Below, piece by piece: positions 1-12,200 of a stretch of DNA of 64,000 nucleotides. The notes below the pieces were generated by a model. That model was not told the DNA's origin and did not search any database. It saw only the letters and a program-made list of their open reading frames with translations. Numbering within the stretch: position 1 is the first letter of the stretch; every line of letters begins with the position of its first letter. Position numbers and translations under genes: made by a program. The DNA comes from Wolfiporia cocos (lineage: Eukaryota > Basidiomycota > Agaricomycetes > Polyporales > Phaeolaceae). The stretch lies in contig JACCLO010000002.1 of assembly GCA_029448655.1 (NCBI GenBank), positions 1 to 64,000 on the forward strand. The letters are read 5' to 3'.

Positions 1-155
1 TAACCCTAACCCCTAACCCCTAACCCCTAACCCCTAACCCTAACCCCTAACCCCTAACCCCTAACCCCTAACCCCTAACCCCTAACCCCTAACCCCTAAC
101 CCCTAACCCCTAACCCCTAACCCCTAACCCCTAACCCCTAACCCCTAACCCCTAA
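1..155 (+). repeat. Telomere, CCCCTAA repeats
   Basis: About 22 tandem units of CCCCTAA with a few CCCTAA units, i.e. TTAGGGG read toward the chromosome end. The C-rich strand at the 5' end of the window is the orientation expected for a left chromosome end. The seven-base unit differs from the common TTAGGG of many fungi, although variants with extra G are known in some basidiomycetes. The array ends abruptly at 155. Confidence 0.98.
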
Positions 156-660
156 AATGCAAAATTAAATTTAAAATTTAAATTTAAATTTAAATTTAAA
201 ATTTATTTTACATTACCTAATTGAATCTAACGCCAAACAATACCATATAATTTCAATCAACACCACATAACCTCACATAAATTCATTTCATCCTCACATA
301 ACCCCACATAATTTCATTTCATACTCACATGACCCCACATAAATATATACAACACTCACACAACCCCACTAAATTCATTTAAAATTCCCACAACTTCAAA
401 TAAATTCACCCAAAATCAAATCATCCCCAAACTACCACACACACTTTTATCATCTCTATCACATTCATCCTCCATACCTACCCTTAATCCAACAATCTAA
501 ATCTCACTCGCTCATCTAACTAATCTCATCTCACCTACTACACTCCTACATAGTCCCATCACCTATCATCACACATACCATCTCAGCTCTCACAATCTCT
601 TATCTATCTCTCACAATTCTGTCTCTCTCACATCTCAACCTCCTGACACAACATAGACTT
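156..660. other. G-poor subtelomeric tract with AT palindromes
   Basis: Positions about 163-210 hold only A and T apart from the edges, made of overlapping AAATTTAAA palindromes. From there to about 650 the plus strand is almost free of G and rich in A, C and T, with degenerate copies of motifs such as CTCACATAA and CCCACATAA about every 25 to 40 bases. No coding pattern is visible. The strand asymmetry continues the C-strand bias of the telomere and suggests decayed telomere-like or replication-biased sequence. Confidence 0.7.
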
Positions 661-2562
661 CTGCTAAGAACGAAACAGTTGCTAGCCAACTCCACAATCC
701 TCACCAACAGTAGAAAACAGTTGCAAAATACCCCAACTTTCCATACCATACATCTCATTACTAAACCAGCCACCCGTCACAATGCTCACATACCAGCCAC
801 ATTCCCCACCTCCAATCCCTCATCCCATAGGGCATGTCCCACTGACCCAGAGAGTTGGCCAGTCAATTCCCATGCCCCGTGCTTGCAACGCACATCTTCA
901 AATCCCTTTGACAAAAACTTGTGTTGCGCATCTTCTTCCTGCACTGCCCTATGGGAATTTCGTAGCTGTTGTAATGTAAATGGCCTGTAGATACCCAACA
1001 GAAAATCCCAATAAATAACAGGGAGGGATTACATTTTGCACCCACGATTACAAGCAGAGTGATGATAACACCAAGCATTAGTAACGTGTCAGAAGTCGCT
1101 GAGTGGTGTGGAAGGGCAGTGCAAAAATGCAGCGAATAGCAGTTCGCCGATACGTAGCGCGAGAGAACAAAATGTATGTGTGGGAATGCAAGAAAAACCC
1201 ACAACAAAATATCCGATTGGCCACAAACTAATGTGCGCGCAATCACGAATACTAACACATGATCATGTTTGCTAACGACAAGGAGATACTACGAGACAAA
1301 ACGACTAAAAACTTCAAGACTTACCGGTGATCTCTTCACCACAAAGACTTGATCAGCTACGGTTGAGCTTGGCGTCGCCTCGCTAAGACTTAGAGGACAG
1401 CGTCACACAGAAAATGCAAGGAGAGAGAGATGGATTGCACCCTGGGTATGGCAGCTGTTTTATGTTACAAACGACACAGTTTCAAGAGCCAACTGAAATA
1501 CGACAGAAGAAAAAGTAGTGATATGCGATCGAGAGAAGCGAGTGATCATGTAACTCGATAAGGAAAAATGACTACCATAACAGTCTTGTGGCTATGAATC
1601 TATGTGAAGTAGTGGAGAAAAAATAGATGGAGGCCACGTTGTCGGCACAGACACATCCGACATACCGTCAGGATTGGCGTACGAAACACGCAATGGCTCG
1701 GACTCCATCAACAATGTCAAGACCACATCCAATTTACGTGCGCATCTTGCCACCCTCGAGCGCAGAAACGTCGGTCTGGAACGTCACAGATCCTACTTCA
1801 CTTTTGCGTACCACTCCCTTGGGACATGTCTCACGCGCTGCTAGAGTCGGTGCAGAGGTTTTAGTACAGTAAGGAAAATAATCAAAAATACCAGAAATAA
1901 AATATACATGCAGGACGACGACCTGTATGCATGATCGAAGAGTATAATCGCATACTAATGCTGTACGCTCGATGAAGTTTTTGGTATGTGCTTGATTCTT
2001 AAAGCTTCTGCGAGTTTGAGTGTAGAGAACTTGAGCTTGCTATCTTGTAATCGTTGTTCGAATGGTGATCTTGTGACTTATACGGATTTGAGTATAGAAA
2101 CGCGCTACCCCTCCACAAGAGGACGACACTTTTTGTCTTGACCTTAAGACCAATTCATCCCTGCGACCTCATCGGCTAGAACCATGGCTTCATGCTACTC
2201 CAGTGTACCAGTGGATACAACTTGTCAAGGTTGGTGTGATACTTGCATGATGTTGCCCGGATTTCGGTGGAGTTGTATAGTGTGATTGAACCGGCTTGGT
2301 GTGCCTCGCGGATGTACGCGGTGTCGGATACAATGCAGTGATATTGGGTGTGAAAGTTTCGAGTGCCGATGGAGAAGTTCGGAGCATCACGCTGTAGCAC
2401 GAATGACGTCTCGATGGTCTGATGATCCTCTCTGTAGTAAAAAAGTTTGAGCCTGTTTGCTACAACTAGTTCTTTCAGCACAGATAGACTGCAACGTCGC
2501 GTACACAAGCGTCTAGCGCCGCTGCGCGAGGGCATAAGACCGTATCCTCTAATAATAGACCA
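661..2562. other. Subtelomeric stretch without a convincing gene
   Basis: Several short open frames occur here (for example 679-990 and 1627-1872 on plus, 2176-2535 on minus), but none shows a recognisable motif, a conserved second copy in the window or a believable start context. An imperfect hairpin lies near 1905-1935. The last few hundred bases may be the leader or LTR of the adjacent X element, but I could not place LTR ends. Confidence 0.5.
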
Positions 2563-2574
2563 GTTACCCGCTCC

Positions 2575-4430
2575 ATGACAAAGTCATCCACTAGTTCTAC
2601 TAATCAGCAGCCCCTCAACACGAACGTGAACACAAACACAAACACGACGAACATACCATCGATCGCAAACACCATGTCGGCAATCACTTCAGCACTCGTC
2701 GTTCCGATGATGAGCGCAGGGTCACGCTATGCACCTAAATTTGACGGTAAGAACGTAACAGATTTCTTGTTAGTTTTTGAAGCACAGGCTTACGCTGCTG
2801 GTATTCCGTATACCGAGTGGTCAGACAAGGTTCTACAGTATTGTAAGTCCAGCATTAGACAGATCATCAAGAATCATGAGCTGTTCAAGAACAAGACTTG
2901 GATAGATACTAAGAAGGTATTTTATCATTATTTTCCTTCTGAGGAGGAGAAAACGGTACCTATGCCGGAGGGTCTATGTGAGTTCTCAAGGCGTTGCTGA
3001 GAGGACGAGCGAGTGAACTTGTGTAGCTCCTTCGACAGATATGTTAGGAACTTTGCTCTGAAAGAGGGGGACCTGGTGAGAAAGAGTAAGATGACAGAGA
3101 CAGAGAGAGATTTGTTATTTTACCAAGGCTTACCGGTGACTGTGAGGCATCGTATTGCAGGTAGTTTGCGCAGGAAAATAGGTAAAGACATCACAATGGA
3201 TGCACCTCCGGATCAAAGCATGACGATTGAAGCAGTAAGATTGTATTTTAGCAGAAATAACATTGAGTATGGTCTAGGTACATTGAACTCAGGTTCTGAC
3301 GAAGAGACGAGTGACGACAAGGAGTTGTCATCTGACGAATCGGATTCCGGGAAGGAGGTGAGGCGTAGAGCTAGAAAGAGAGCTGAGAAAGAGTAATGTG
3401 GTAAGAAAGTGAAGTCGAAGGCTAACGAGAAAGACGAACAGACGGAAAGATAGCACAGCTGAGTGAAGCATTGACTAAATTACAGCTGACGATCGCAAAT
3501 CAGGAGGTAGCGACACAGGTACGACAGGAACAACCAACGACACAGCATCAGCATACGCATCAGGTATCGACTGGCCAGATGGAAAGGGCACCACATACAT
3601 GTTTCATGTGTGGCAAGACGGAGGGTGTCAATCTCGATCATCCGATTGGGATGAGTAAGTGTCCAGAGACGATAGCACTAATTGCAGAAAAGATGTGTCA
3701 GTTTTCGCCAGCAACTGGGAAGGTCATTCAAGCGAACGGAGCAAACTTACTGATGATGCCTGCCGGGCAACGTGGCGGCATTGCAGTGGTGCTGCAAGAG
3801 GAGATCTGTTTCGGTAAGGAAAAGGACCGTGACATGTCTAATGTTGCAGGTCCCTCAGGTACCTGTTCGAGCCTAGGGGTGTTAGTTGACGGCGAACAAT
3901 TGATCGAAGGTGACGTATACGCATACTCATTGAGGGTGCTGAACACTTTTGCAGCTACTCGAGCACAAGCCAAGAAGTCGACAGCAGAGGATGGGGAGTC
4001 AAGCAATGAAGAGCCGATAGCCAAGAGGTTTGAATACAGGCACACTAACGATAGGTCGAAGGGTAAGGTTGTGGGGCTGTCTGAAGCTACGAAGATGACG
4101 CCGACAGCGAAAGTGGATGGTAAGGCTGCGAGCGAGAAGCCACCAGCCGTGAACATGGAAGAGGGTTGGAAGACTAGGAAGAAGGATCAGGTAACTGCGC
4201 ACAAGAGGGACATGCCTCCTCATCTGAAGCAGACGAGGTTCACGTCTGACGTATAGGATATGGTGTCCGCCGACAACGTCGCTAATCAGATACTTGATCA
4301 GAAGCTAACGCTGCAACTGAGACAGATAATAGGAATTTCGCCTACCTTGCAGAAGCGTTTTGCGGCACTCACGAAGACGCGCAAGGAGGTAGGTGGATCT
4401 GTGGCACAAGCAAATTCGGATAGCCACAGT
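2575..4430 (+). pseudogene. Decayed gypsy-type gag (element X)
   Basis: Retrotransposon capsid/nucleocapsid gene in pieces. The first part (2575-3396) reads in one frame with an internal TGA at 2998-3000; it starts with a Thr/Asn-rich tail and continues as a charged capsid-like domain ending in an acidic/basic stretch. A frameshift near 3448 leads to 3471-4256, which contains a zinc-knuckle-like CFMCG...H...KCP motif followed by LIAEKMCQF and a basic linker. After TAG at 4254-4256 the same frame stays open to about 4430 with a helical stretch resembling the segment before the protease in Agaricomycete gypsy elements. The breaks mean it cannot make full Gag. The family call rests on the zinc knuckle and the neighbouring protease. 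Confidence 0.75.
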
Positions 4431-5480
4431 TGAAGATGAGAAAGAGGCAGTCGAGAATGTCGTGACAGAGGGGTCGGTGATGCTGAGCTTACAGGAGGGT
4501 GAGAACCTCGAAGAGGTAATAACGCAGCACGCTGACGTTTATGCTGTGGCAGTTGGACAGGAACGATTCTTTGCAATGGCATGTGGAGTTGTACAAGGGA
4601 TGTTTGGGACTGAGGCAGTAATGTACCTCGTAGACTCAGGATCAAAGCTGAACTTAATATTGAAGAAAGTGTGGGATCAGACTAACCTAGCTATCGATCC
4701 AGATGGGTGTGGGTGGACACTCAAAGGTATTAATGGTATGCTTACACCACTTGAGGGCTGCATCCGTGACGCACCTGTTGAGATTGGGGGGGAAAGGTTT
4801 GATCACCATTTCTTTGTCACCCTGACTGACTTAGGGCAACACAATGGGATTCTCGGGCAGCCATGGTTACAGTGGGTGGCAGCTAATCTAGAATATGAAA
4901 GGAAGAACGGAATGTACCTTGTGGCACATCGCAACGGTGATCGATCCATGACGCCGATACAGGTGCGTATTGTCGACACAGGCACTGACCGAAACAAGGA
5001 GAAATTAGTGTTCATGACAGGACTCGTGTCGCGCAAGGATTTTTGAAGAGAGGCGTGATGTCTGAACTGGCCTCGATAGGTAGTATCGCGTCCTCAGAAA
5101 TTCCTAGGTTGGGTAACATTTTTCATTGTGTTGCGAGCGACATCTCTACACTCACAGATTCAGAGTTATCGATAGCTTCCCAGATTGATCCACCAGACTC
5201 TTCTGACAGGTTGTTACAGGATTATATTGCAGCAAGCCCCATTCCTTTGACTCCAGTCCCTTCAGCATGGTGCAAACGTGTACAAATGCATTATAGCGTG
5301 ACAGTAGCATTGAAAAGATATAAGCCCATTGACCAAAAGATGTGCCCAGTGCCATCGTATATGCCTAACCCATTCACACAGAAATTCAAACCTATTGCTA
5401 TACCTGAGTTGATGCCGCTACCAATTGAGCCGAGACCCTGAAAGAAGTATGAATTCGGCTCAGGCAATCGGTGGACCGTG
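4393..5480 (+). pseudogene. Decayed protease and start of pol (element X)
   Basis: 4393-5046 encodes a retropepsin-like aspartic protease: VDSGS (active-site DSG) is followed about 75 residues later by GILGQPWL, the usual hydrophobic-G motif. A frameshift at about 5043 joins 5043-5441, a proline-rich segment with KRYKPIDQK, which in basidiomycete gypsy elements lies between protease and reverse transcriptase. The reading frame ends at TGA (5439-5441). The element is cut at 5480 by LTR B, so its RT, RNase H and integrase are missing; the rest would have lain beyond element B1, but I do not find it. X is clearly diverged from families A, B and F. Confidence 0.78.
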
Positions 5481-6344
5481 TGACACAGACTAGACTGTGG
5501 GACTCACACTATAACCTTATAGGCGACTTGAAGATGTTGCAGAAGGTTGGTGAGGAGGCTAGTGGGCGCAAGCAGAGATGGTATGTAACTGTGCGAATGC
5601 AGAGAACAAATCTAAGGCTTATCCGCAGTGATAGCCCTACTTATATACATGCTTTGTTTGGTTACCGGTAAGGGAGCCAAACATGAAGGTGGTCTGTGCG
5701 CAGACATAACTAATATGGTTAAGTCGTAAACTACAATAGACCATGTGCGCCGGTAATGGCCGCACCAGTAAGATCGTTTGTTTGGACCGTAGGTCCATGT
5801 TGTGGAAGTGGGTGTAGCTACGTTAGTGTCACAGATTTATCTGGGGCTTACAGCATTTTTCCTATGATTATAGCAATTTACCTGGGATTTATACGTCTAA
5901 CTACAAGTTATCTACGGGTTAACTCCCATTGCCACCACGACAAGCTCTTAACTGGGCTTATCAACCACATGACTAGCTTACGTAACGCTACGGCACCTTC
6001 CGGTCCAATAGCAACACTACAGCTACGTCATACAGGTCTCGCCCGTCAGAGCAAGACCAGCCACGTCATAGATCCTAGATCATAATGATAGGCCGAGCGC
6101 GGCACGCTCGCATAATAATGTCCACATGTACAAACAGTGCCTCGCGGCCTTGTACTATACTTGAGGTTAATTACCCAGCGGGTTTGCGTAGATGCAAGCG
6201 CTGAGGATCACGTGGATTTCACGTGGATACCGACGCGTCGGGCCAGCGGCGGGCGTCTCTATGCGCCCCTTCGACATTGAAGTCTTCGGCCGACCCTCCG
6301 GTCGATCTTGCTGTCTACGCAGTCATAACTAAGGCACTACCTCC

Positions 6345-6999
6345 TGTCACAAGAAATATATTGTGATTTTTCCCTTATTTTTGCGCTTTTAATTCCGACT
6401 TTTAGGCTTGTTAGACCGACGCTGGAGGTATCACGTGCGTAGGTAGATAAGATCTTCATTATCTCGCTATCTCTACTGGTCACGTTGTCTCGTCTTGAGT
6501 CACGGTAGTTACCTCGTCACATGGACGTTACTTAGTTGTTACTGTAGGCACATGATCCTGATTGCGCACAGACCGTCTCTTTAGGGTAGACAAAAGGTCT
6601 TAGCTAGAGGTCTCCTACATGTATATATACTGGCGACGTCTGAGGCTACTCCTCAGACTTAAGATTTTGGCCTAGGGGGCGTGTCCCCTGGTCACCTCTT
6701 TCTTATCCCTCTGCTGCTTGTCTTCGCGTGCAGGGTCCTTGACGACAAAGCCTGCTGCGTCCTACTTGGGCGTGGGGGCTTCTATTCATTGCATCCATCT
6801 TGTCTATTCTCTATTACTTGCTAGTCTGGGGGCGTACCGATACACTTATGGGTCGGTACCTCAGGCAATACGGCAGGACCTCTCAATAGAGGTGCCTTCT
6901 TGTTCTCCGCCTAGGGAGGGTGGGGGGCTATTGGAGATAGTATAGGGCGGATATAGGAGTTCCCCGTTAGGACGGGTGGCACGGATGGTTTCCGTGTCA
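6345..6999 (+). repeat. Solo LTR E inside the MULE
   Basis: Starts TGTCACAAGAAATA, ends TTTCCGTGTCA, and is flanked by perfect CCTCC duplications (6340-6344 and 7000-7004). It has a TATA-like CATGTATATATAC near 6618. It is a close relative of the copy at 57015-57673, which has its own different target duplication. Confidence 0.92.
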
Positions 7000-7004
7000 C
7001 CTCC

Positions 7005-7870
7005 CTATCGCTTAACACTCGCCCGGCTTATCATTCCTCAGCGTGCGGGTCGATCACAGGGCCTCACACATTCACAGGAAGCATTCAAGCGTTCCTGGGA
7101 ACGTCTGCTAACAGTTCCCATCAACGGTGTGTATGTTACAGATGTTTCACGGTGGACATGTGACTGTGGGGCCCAGAAATATCACTCATACCTCCTGTGC
7201 AAACATCTCATACAAAACACCAGGCCTCTGCCTGCTCATTGGTGGGCTTCTGCTGTTAGATTTCATATTCCTCCATTTTACACCGTTCCAATTGAGGGGA
7301 TTGTTGCTCTGCCACCCGAGGAGCCGGCACCATATGCCTGGCATGCTTGCATGCCTCAGGCAAGCACTGTGCCATTGTTAACTATGGTATGCAGTACAGA
7401 ATCAGATGCAGAACCTACAGCCAGTGTTGGTATTTCCATTTGAATGCTGATGTCGTTGTTGACTTAGAATTTTTGCAGATTCTGTCTTCGCCGTCAAGGC
7501 CTCCGCCAACAGGAAGAGATGGTCTGATGTGAACACGTGCAGGAGGTAACGGGGGCTTCGCAGAAAGCATCCTACTTGATCACACTACTCTATACTAAGA
7601 TTTCAAAATTTTCAGCTTGACGACGAAGATGAAATCGACGTAGACCACTTAATTGCAGTTCTACGGCGATCATTGCGCATCCTTGAGGACCAACAAGATC
7701 GCGCGGAGCCACGGTGGTTCAAGAATGCAGCACATATAATGAAACCACTTATCCGCTGGGAAAGTGATATCCGTCGCCACGAACAGCGTCGTTCAATGCC
7801 CATCACGAACTCAACTACTCACCAACAACCCCTAGCCACAAATGTTATTGGCTACAAGTACTGTATTTAA
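7005..7870 (+). pseudogene. C-terminal remnant of MULE transposase (SWIM zinc finger)
   Basis: The frame running to 7429 encodes WTCDCG...CKHLIQ, the CxC...CxH SWIM zinc finger found near the C terminus of Mutator-type transposases. A 49-base intron (7430-7478, GT...TTTGCAG) joins it in frame to DSVFAVKASANRKRW; a second intron probably ends at the AG at 7615, and the last exon (7616-7870) encodes an acidic helical tail (LDDEDEID...) to the stop. The catalytic DDE domain and the MULE core are absent, so this cannot be an active transposase. The second intron's donor is uncertain: the GT at 7546 gives the wrong phase, whereas an alternative GT just upstream would fit. Confidence 0.72.
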
Positions 7871-9259
7871 CAGAGTTTCCTACATCTTGAATACAGATAT
7901 CAATGAGCGATACAAGCAATTCACTATATAGTCTGTCTATCTTGCCTCGATAAGCTTCCACAGTGCCGTGGCCTTCAACTTTCGTCGAAGGGGCACGCAG
8001 AGACGCCCGCCGCTGGCCGACGCGTCAGTGTGCATGTGAAATCCACGTGATCCTCAGCGCTTGCATCTACGCAAACCCGCTGGGTAATTAACCTCAAGTT
8101 TGTACTATTGGGTCGGCCTTCCCACCGCCATAAGATCCTTGATCACAATGGCACCTCAGGCGCGCCACACCTTCGCATAATTATGGCAACACGGCCAAAT
8201 AGCACTATATTAGCATCAAGGCAATATCGCTATAGGCTCGGCCTTCTCGGCCATCCCACGGACGCGGCGTTCTCCAAGTCCCGGGCTTCTGCCATCACGG
8301 CGTTGCGCAAACACCGGTCCTCGCCTCGCGGCTAAGACCACCATATGTTCCGGTAACCATCCGGTCCGGACATATCACATGCTACGGTGCCTGCTGGCCC
8401 AATAGCATTACGACCTCGGCGCTCCGCCTTGGTCAGCACACGATGACCGGCCAATCACCATTATACCTCACGGTATCCGGCAACCGGCATCCCTTATACC
8501 CGGGCTGCGCCCGTCTTCACATGTCCATCTTACGATGAGACCACACGCTCTCTATTTTACCATTGGCCCGGCCATTACCAGCGGGCCACGGCCTTTGTAG
8601 AGTAGTCGTACCACTTGGTCGCCCTTATGGCAACCAAGCCCACATTCCTTATCGGGCATGTACTATACAGTAGCACATGACCCGTTATATTTGTGTATAT
8701 AAGTAGGGCCTTGACGGCCTATAACCTTAGTTCTATTCTTCTCGGCGTACGCCGTAGAAGAACCTCCTACCTCCTATGGTGTCTGATAACCTCTTCCTCA
8801 CTAAGTCGCCTAGTTCATCGCAGGATACTGGCTTGGTGAGTCCCACAGAGCCATCTGTGTCAGTTAGTAAGCCATGCATGTGATTCTTATATACCGTTAT
8901 CGGGATATGAGTAATCGTAAGGTCATTGGCATGTGATAACGAGCGGGCCGCTTATCCAATGGTGTTGACATAGCCCGGTATCGGGATATGAGTAAAGCGC
9001 GTGACACCGGAGGTTAGTCCGCTGAGTCATAGACGCGTACAAGCGTGTTATGTACGTGTTGTTATGACAAGTGGACGTATACCGCATTGTGTACGTGTTG
9101 TTTGGTTGCGTGTACGTGTAGACGGGCGCTTAGCAGCGTAAATGTCTACAAGGTCGTAGAAATACCAGATAAATAGGTAAAAATACGGGAAAAATAGTGG
9201 CATGTCCCAAATCTGTGACATTACCCCCTCTTCAGGTTTCATTGTCCCTAATGGAACGA

Positions 9260-12200
9260 TTACTTTCCTGTGGAGCCGAATCCACCAGTACCGCGCTCGG
9301 ATTTAATCTTTTCAAAGTAAGATTTTCCGTGTAGCGTAATGTGCGGGTCCTTAGCAACTTCGCAGATGAGCTGAGCAATCTTATCACCGGCCCGAATATC
9401 GATAGATATGTCGGAGTGATTTCGGAGAATGATGATTACCTCGCCTTGATAGTCGTGGTCGATAACGCCACCCATTTACGTCTATGCCTTTGCGGGCAAG
9501 ACTAGAGCGAGGGGCGATACGTCCGTAAGTGCCGAAAGGTACCTGGATCTTCAGTTTGGTGTTGTATTCTGCCTGCCCGTGAGCTGGCAGAACGTCGCCT
9601 GTTGCAGTGTACAGGTCAAACCCAACCGAGTCCTTGGTTCCCTTTTCCGGCATTCGGCCGCCTTCACCGACTACGATTTTCAAGTCCGCATTTTGGTTAA
9701 TGTCGGCTGACATCCATCCCCCGTCGGGGTGTCTAACCATGCGCTGCTTAGGATCCTTCGCAAATTCTTCGCGATACTGCGGCCAGTCGTCTGGCCACGT
9801 GCATTCGTCGGCTTCCCAGTCGTCGCTGTCAGGGTCGAAGACGTGAACTGCTTCCTTCCTTCTAGCTGATCGCCTGAGGGGGACATCCTGCATTGGAATG
9901 GAGTGTGAAGCCTTGTATTCCTGCAGAATGTCATATGCCATGTCGAGATCGGCTTCGCGTACCCAGGAATTGTCATTGATACCGAAACCCTTCCATCGGA
10001 TTCTGTATTCAACTCTTCCTGCGTGGAGACGATGATCTAAGATCTTCTCGACTTCCCATAATTCCTCGCAGTCGACCATTTCTGGTTGAGGCTCTGGTTT
10101 CTTCTGATGCACAGGGTCCTTGTACATAACCAACTTGGAAGCGTGAAATACTGGGTGATAAGCCCTGTATTGCTCGTCCATGTGTACCCTAAAGGTGACC
10201 GGCGATAATTGTCTTCAATGGTCCCAAATAGCGTGGACTAAGACTTCTTTTGGAGTCTTGCCAGCTACGGGCGTCAACGAGGACTTTGTCGCTGACTTTA
10301 AACGGTACCGAGCGCTTATGTTGATCATAGTACCAAGACCAGCGTTCAGCAGCCAATTTCATTGCTGCCTTAGCTTGTTCTTGTGCTGACCATCTTTCGT
10401 AAGCAATGACATTTAGGTCCGTGTATGGTGTTGGACGTAAATTCGTAGGTCTGCATTAGGGTGCCTTCCTAGTTCGACAAAGAATGGGCTATTCTTTGTT
10501 GTCTCACTAGCCGCGTTGTTGTACGCGAATTCAGCCGTAGGGAGAAACCATGACCAATTATCCTTCTGAATAACATCGATGTAACATCTAAGATATTGTT
10601 CCAGGATCTGGTTAACTCTCTCCGTCTGGCCATCCGCTTGCGGGTGATAGGCGGTTGTCATTGACCGTTGGATTCCCAATTGCTCACACCATCCCTTGAA
10701 TAAGGCGGCTGCGAATTGCGGGCCTCTATCCGAAATGATTTGTTTCGGAAGTCCGTGGTTCGGGTAAATCCGAAGGTACAGAAGGTTCGCCAATTCTTTT
10801 GCCGTTATTCTGTCTGACGTGGGAATGAAATGTGCTCGCTTGGTAAGCCGGTCCACTATTACCATAATAGCATTGAATTGTTTCAATTCGCCGCTGGGCG
10901 GTAGGTGGACGATAAGGTCAATTGTGACTGTGTCCCATGGCGCTTCCGGTACTGGGAGCGGTTGCAGGGGTCCGTACGGGGTCTGGTTGTGGTTCTTCAT
11001 GCGTTGACATGTGTCACAACCTTCCACGTATTGCTTTACCATCGTGGTCATTCCAGGCCACCAGTAATTACGTGATAGAAGTTCATAGGTCTTCCATCGT
11101 CCGAAGTGTCCGGCAGTCACATGGTCATGATGTAACTCCAGAATCTTCGTGCGCAATTCCTTAGGCTCTTTTGGAACGTACACTTTTCCTCGTCTGAGGA
11201 GTAATCCGGCCTCCATGTTCCATTCCTGGAGATCTTTACCGAATTCCTTGGGACCACTTTTTAGTAGTTCCTGGTAATCTTTGGTAATCTGATCGTCCAT
11301 GAGGGCTTGTCGGATTTGTCGGAGGAGGTCCTCGTCGCCTGATTGTATCTCCTTCTGTGACGCTTCTAGCGCCCTAACCGTAAAGTATTCCGGTTTCAGC
11401 AAAATTTGATCGTGATTGTCGAGTTCCACCCCCTCTTCATGGTCTGGCCTCTGTGACAGAGGGTCAGCCGTGAGCATTGTTTTACCGGGTTTGTGGCACA
11501 TGGTGAAGTTGAACCTTGTCAGGTAAAGACTCCAACGTGCCTGTCTCCGGGTTAGCCATTGTGCCGATTTGAAATATGTCAGGTTGAGATGATCCGACCA
11601 TACTTCAAATTTGTGTGGATGTCCTTCGAGGTAATGTCTCCATTCCTCTAGAGCGCGGATGATTGCGAGCAACTCCTTATCGTAAATCTCTGATAGAGAT
11701 TTCGAGTAAAAGGCTACCGGGTGCCATAGCTTATCTTCCGAAGAGTATTGTGATAGCACTGCACCAGTTGCGTAATCTGAAGAATCCGCTTCCACGCGGA
11801 ACGGGGACTCCTGATCTGGGATCCGGAGTATTGGAGCCGATGTGAAAGCTTCCTTGAGAGTTTGGAAGGCTTCCGCTTGTTCGGGTCCCCAGTTCCACTG
11901 CGTGGTTTTCTTGGACAGTTCGGTAAACGGCTTAACCACTTTGGAGAAATCTTTAATGAACCGACGGTAGTAGTTGGCGAAGCCAACAAAGGCCTGGACG
12001 TCCTTCACCTTGGCAGGTGTAGGCCAGTCCATTACGCCGGCTACCTTCTTAGGGTCCATTTCGACTTTTCCTTTGGAAATGATCATTCCCAGGTATTCAA
12101 TACTGCTTTGTTCAAAGAAGCACTTTTCAGGCTTCGCGAACAAGTCGTTGTCTTGCAAGATTTGTAATACTTGTTTGACGATACGACGGTGTTCCAACAG

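Larger units (their letters stand above)
6159..8099 (+). mobile_element. Mutator-like DNA transposon remnant (MULE)
   Basis: Terminal inverted repeats of about 116 bp (6159-6275 and 7984-8099) begin ACTTGAGGTTAATTACC; the outer 65 bases are almost perfectly inverted. A perfect 9-bp target duplication TTGTACTAT flanks it (6150-6158 and 8100-8108). Long inverted repeats, a 9-bp duplication and a SWIM zinc finger inside together identify the Mutator superfamily. Without the LTR E inserted at 6345-6999 it is about 1.28 kb, so most of the transposase has been deleted and only the C-terminal part remains. Confidence 0.88.
5827..8862 (+). repeat. Solo LTR D, split by a Mutator-like element
   Basis: Begins TGTCACAGATTTATC and ends ATCTGTGTCA; flanked by perfect 5-bp duplications GTTAG. 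Without the inserted transposon it is about 1.09 kb (5827-6158 plus 8109-8862). A TATA box (GTGTATATAAGTAGGG) lies near 8693, as in LTR B. No internal element region or second LTR D is present, so this is a solo LTR left by recombination between two LTRs. Confidence 0.88.
5481..9224 (-). repeat. LTR B, 3' LTR of B1, split by a 3-kb nested insertion
   Basis: Matches the uninterrupted LTR B at 27000-27696 in two pieces, 5481-5826 and 8868-9224. Read on minus it starts TGTCACAGATTTGGG at 9224 and ends CTGTGTCA at 5481. The split is made by LTR D, with target duplication GTTAG at 5822-5826 and 8863-8867. The polypurine tract (reverse of TTACCCCCTCTTC, 9225-9237) directly abuts the LTR. Confidence 0.93.

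Noticed and set aside
1..155. CRISPR array or satellite
   Set aside because: Direct 7-bp tandem repeats without spacers at a sequence end are a telomere.
825..955. 11-bp inverted repeat (CCCATAGGGCA) with 110-base spacing
   Set aside because: Too short and widely spaced to assign to a transposon or terminator; no flanking duplication.
679..1258. Overlapping open frames on both strands (103, 70 and 131 codons)
   Set aside because: They shadow each other, lack motifs and lie in low-complexity subtelomeric sequence; no second copy supports coding.
1627..1872. 81-codon plus-strand open frame
   Set aside because: No recognisable domain, no conserved copy; length expected by chance.
2176..2535. 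119-codon minus-strand open frame
   Set aside because: Longest frame in the gap, but no motif and it opposes the adjacent X element; likely chance or part of an X leader.
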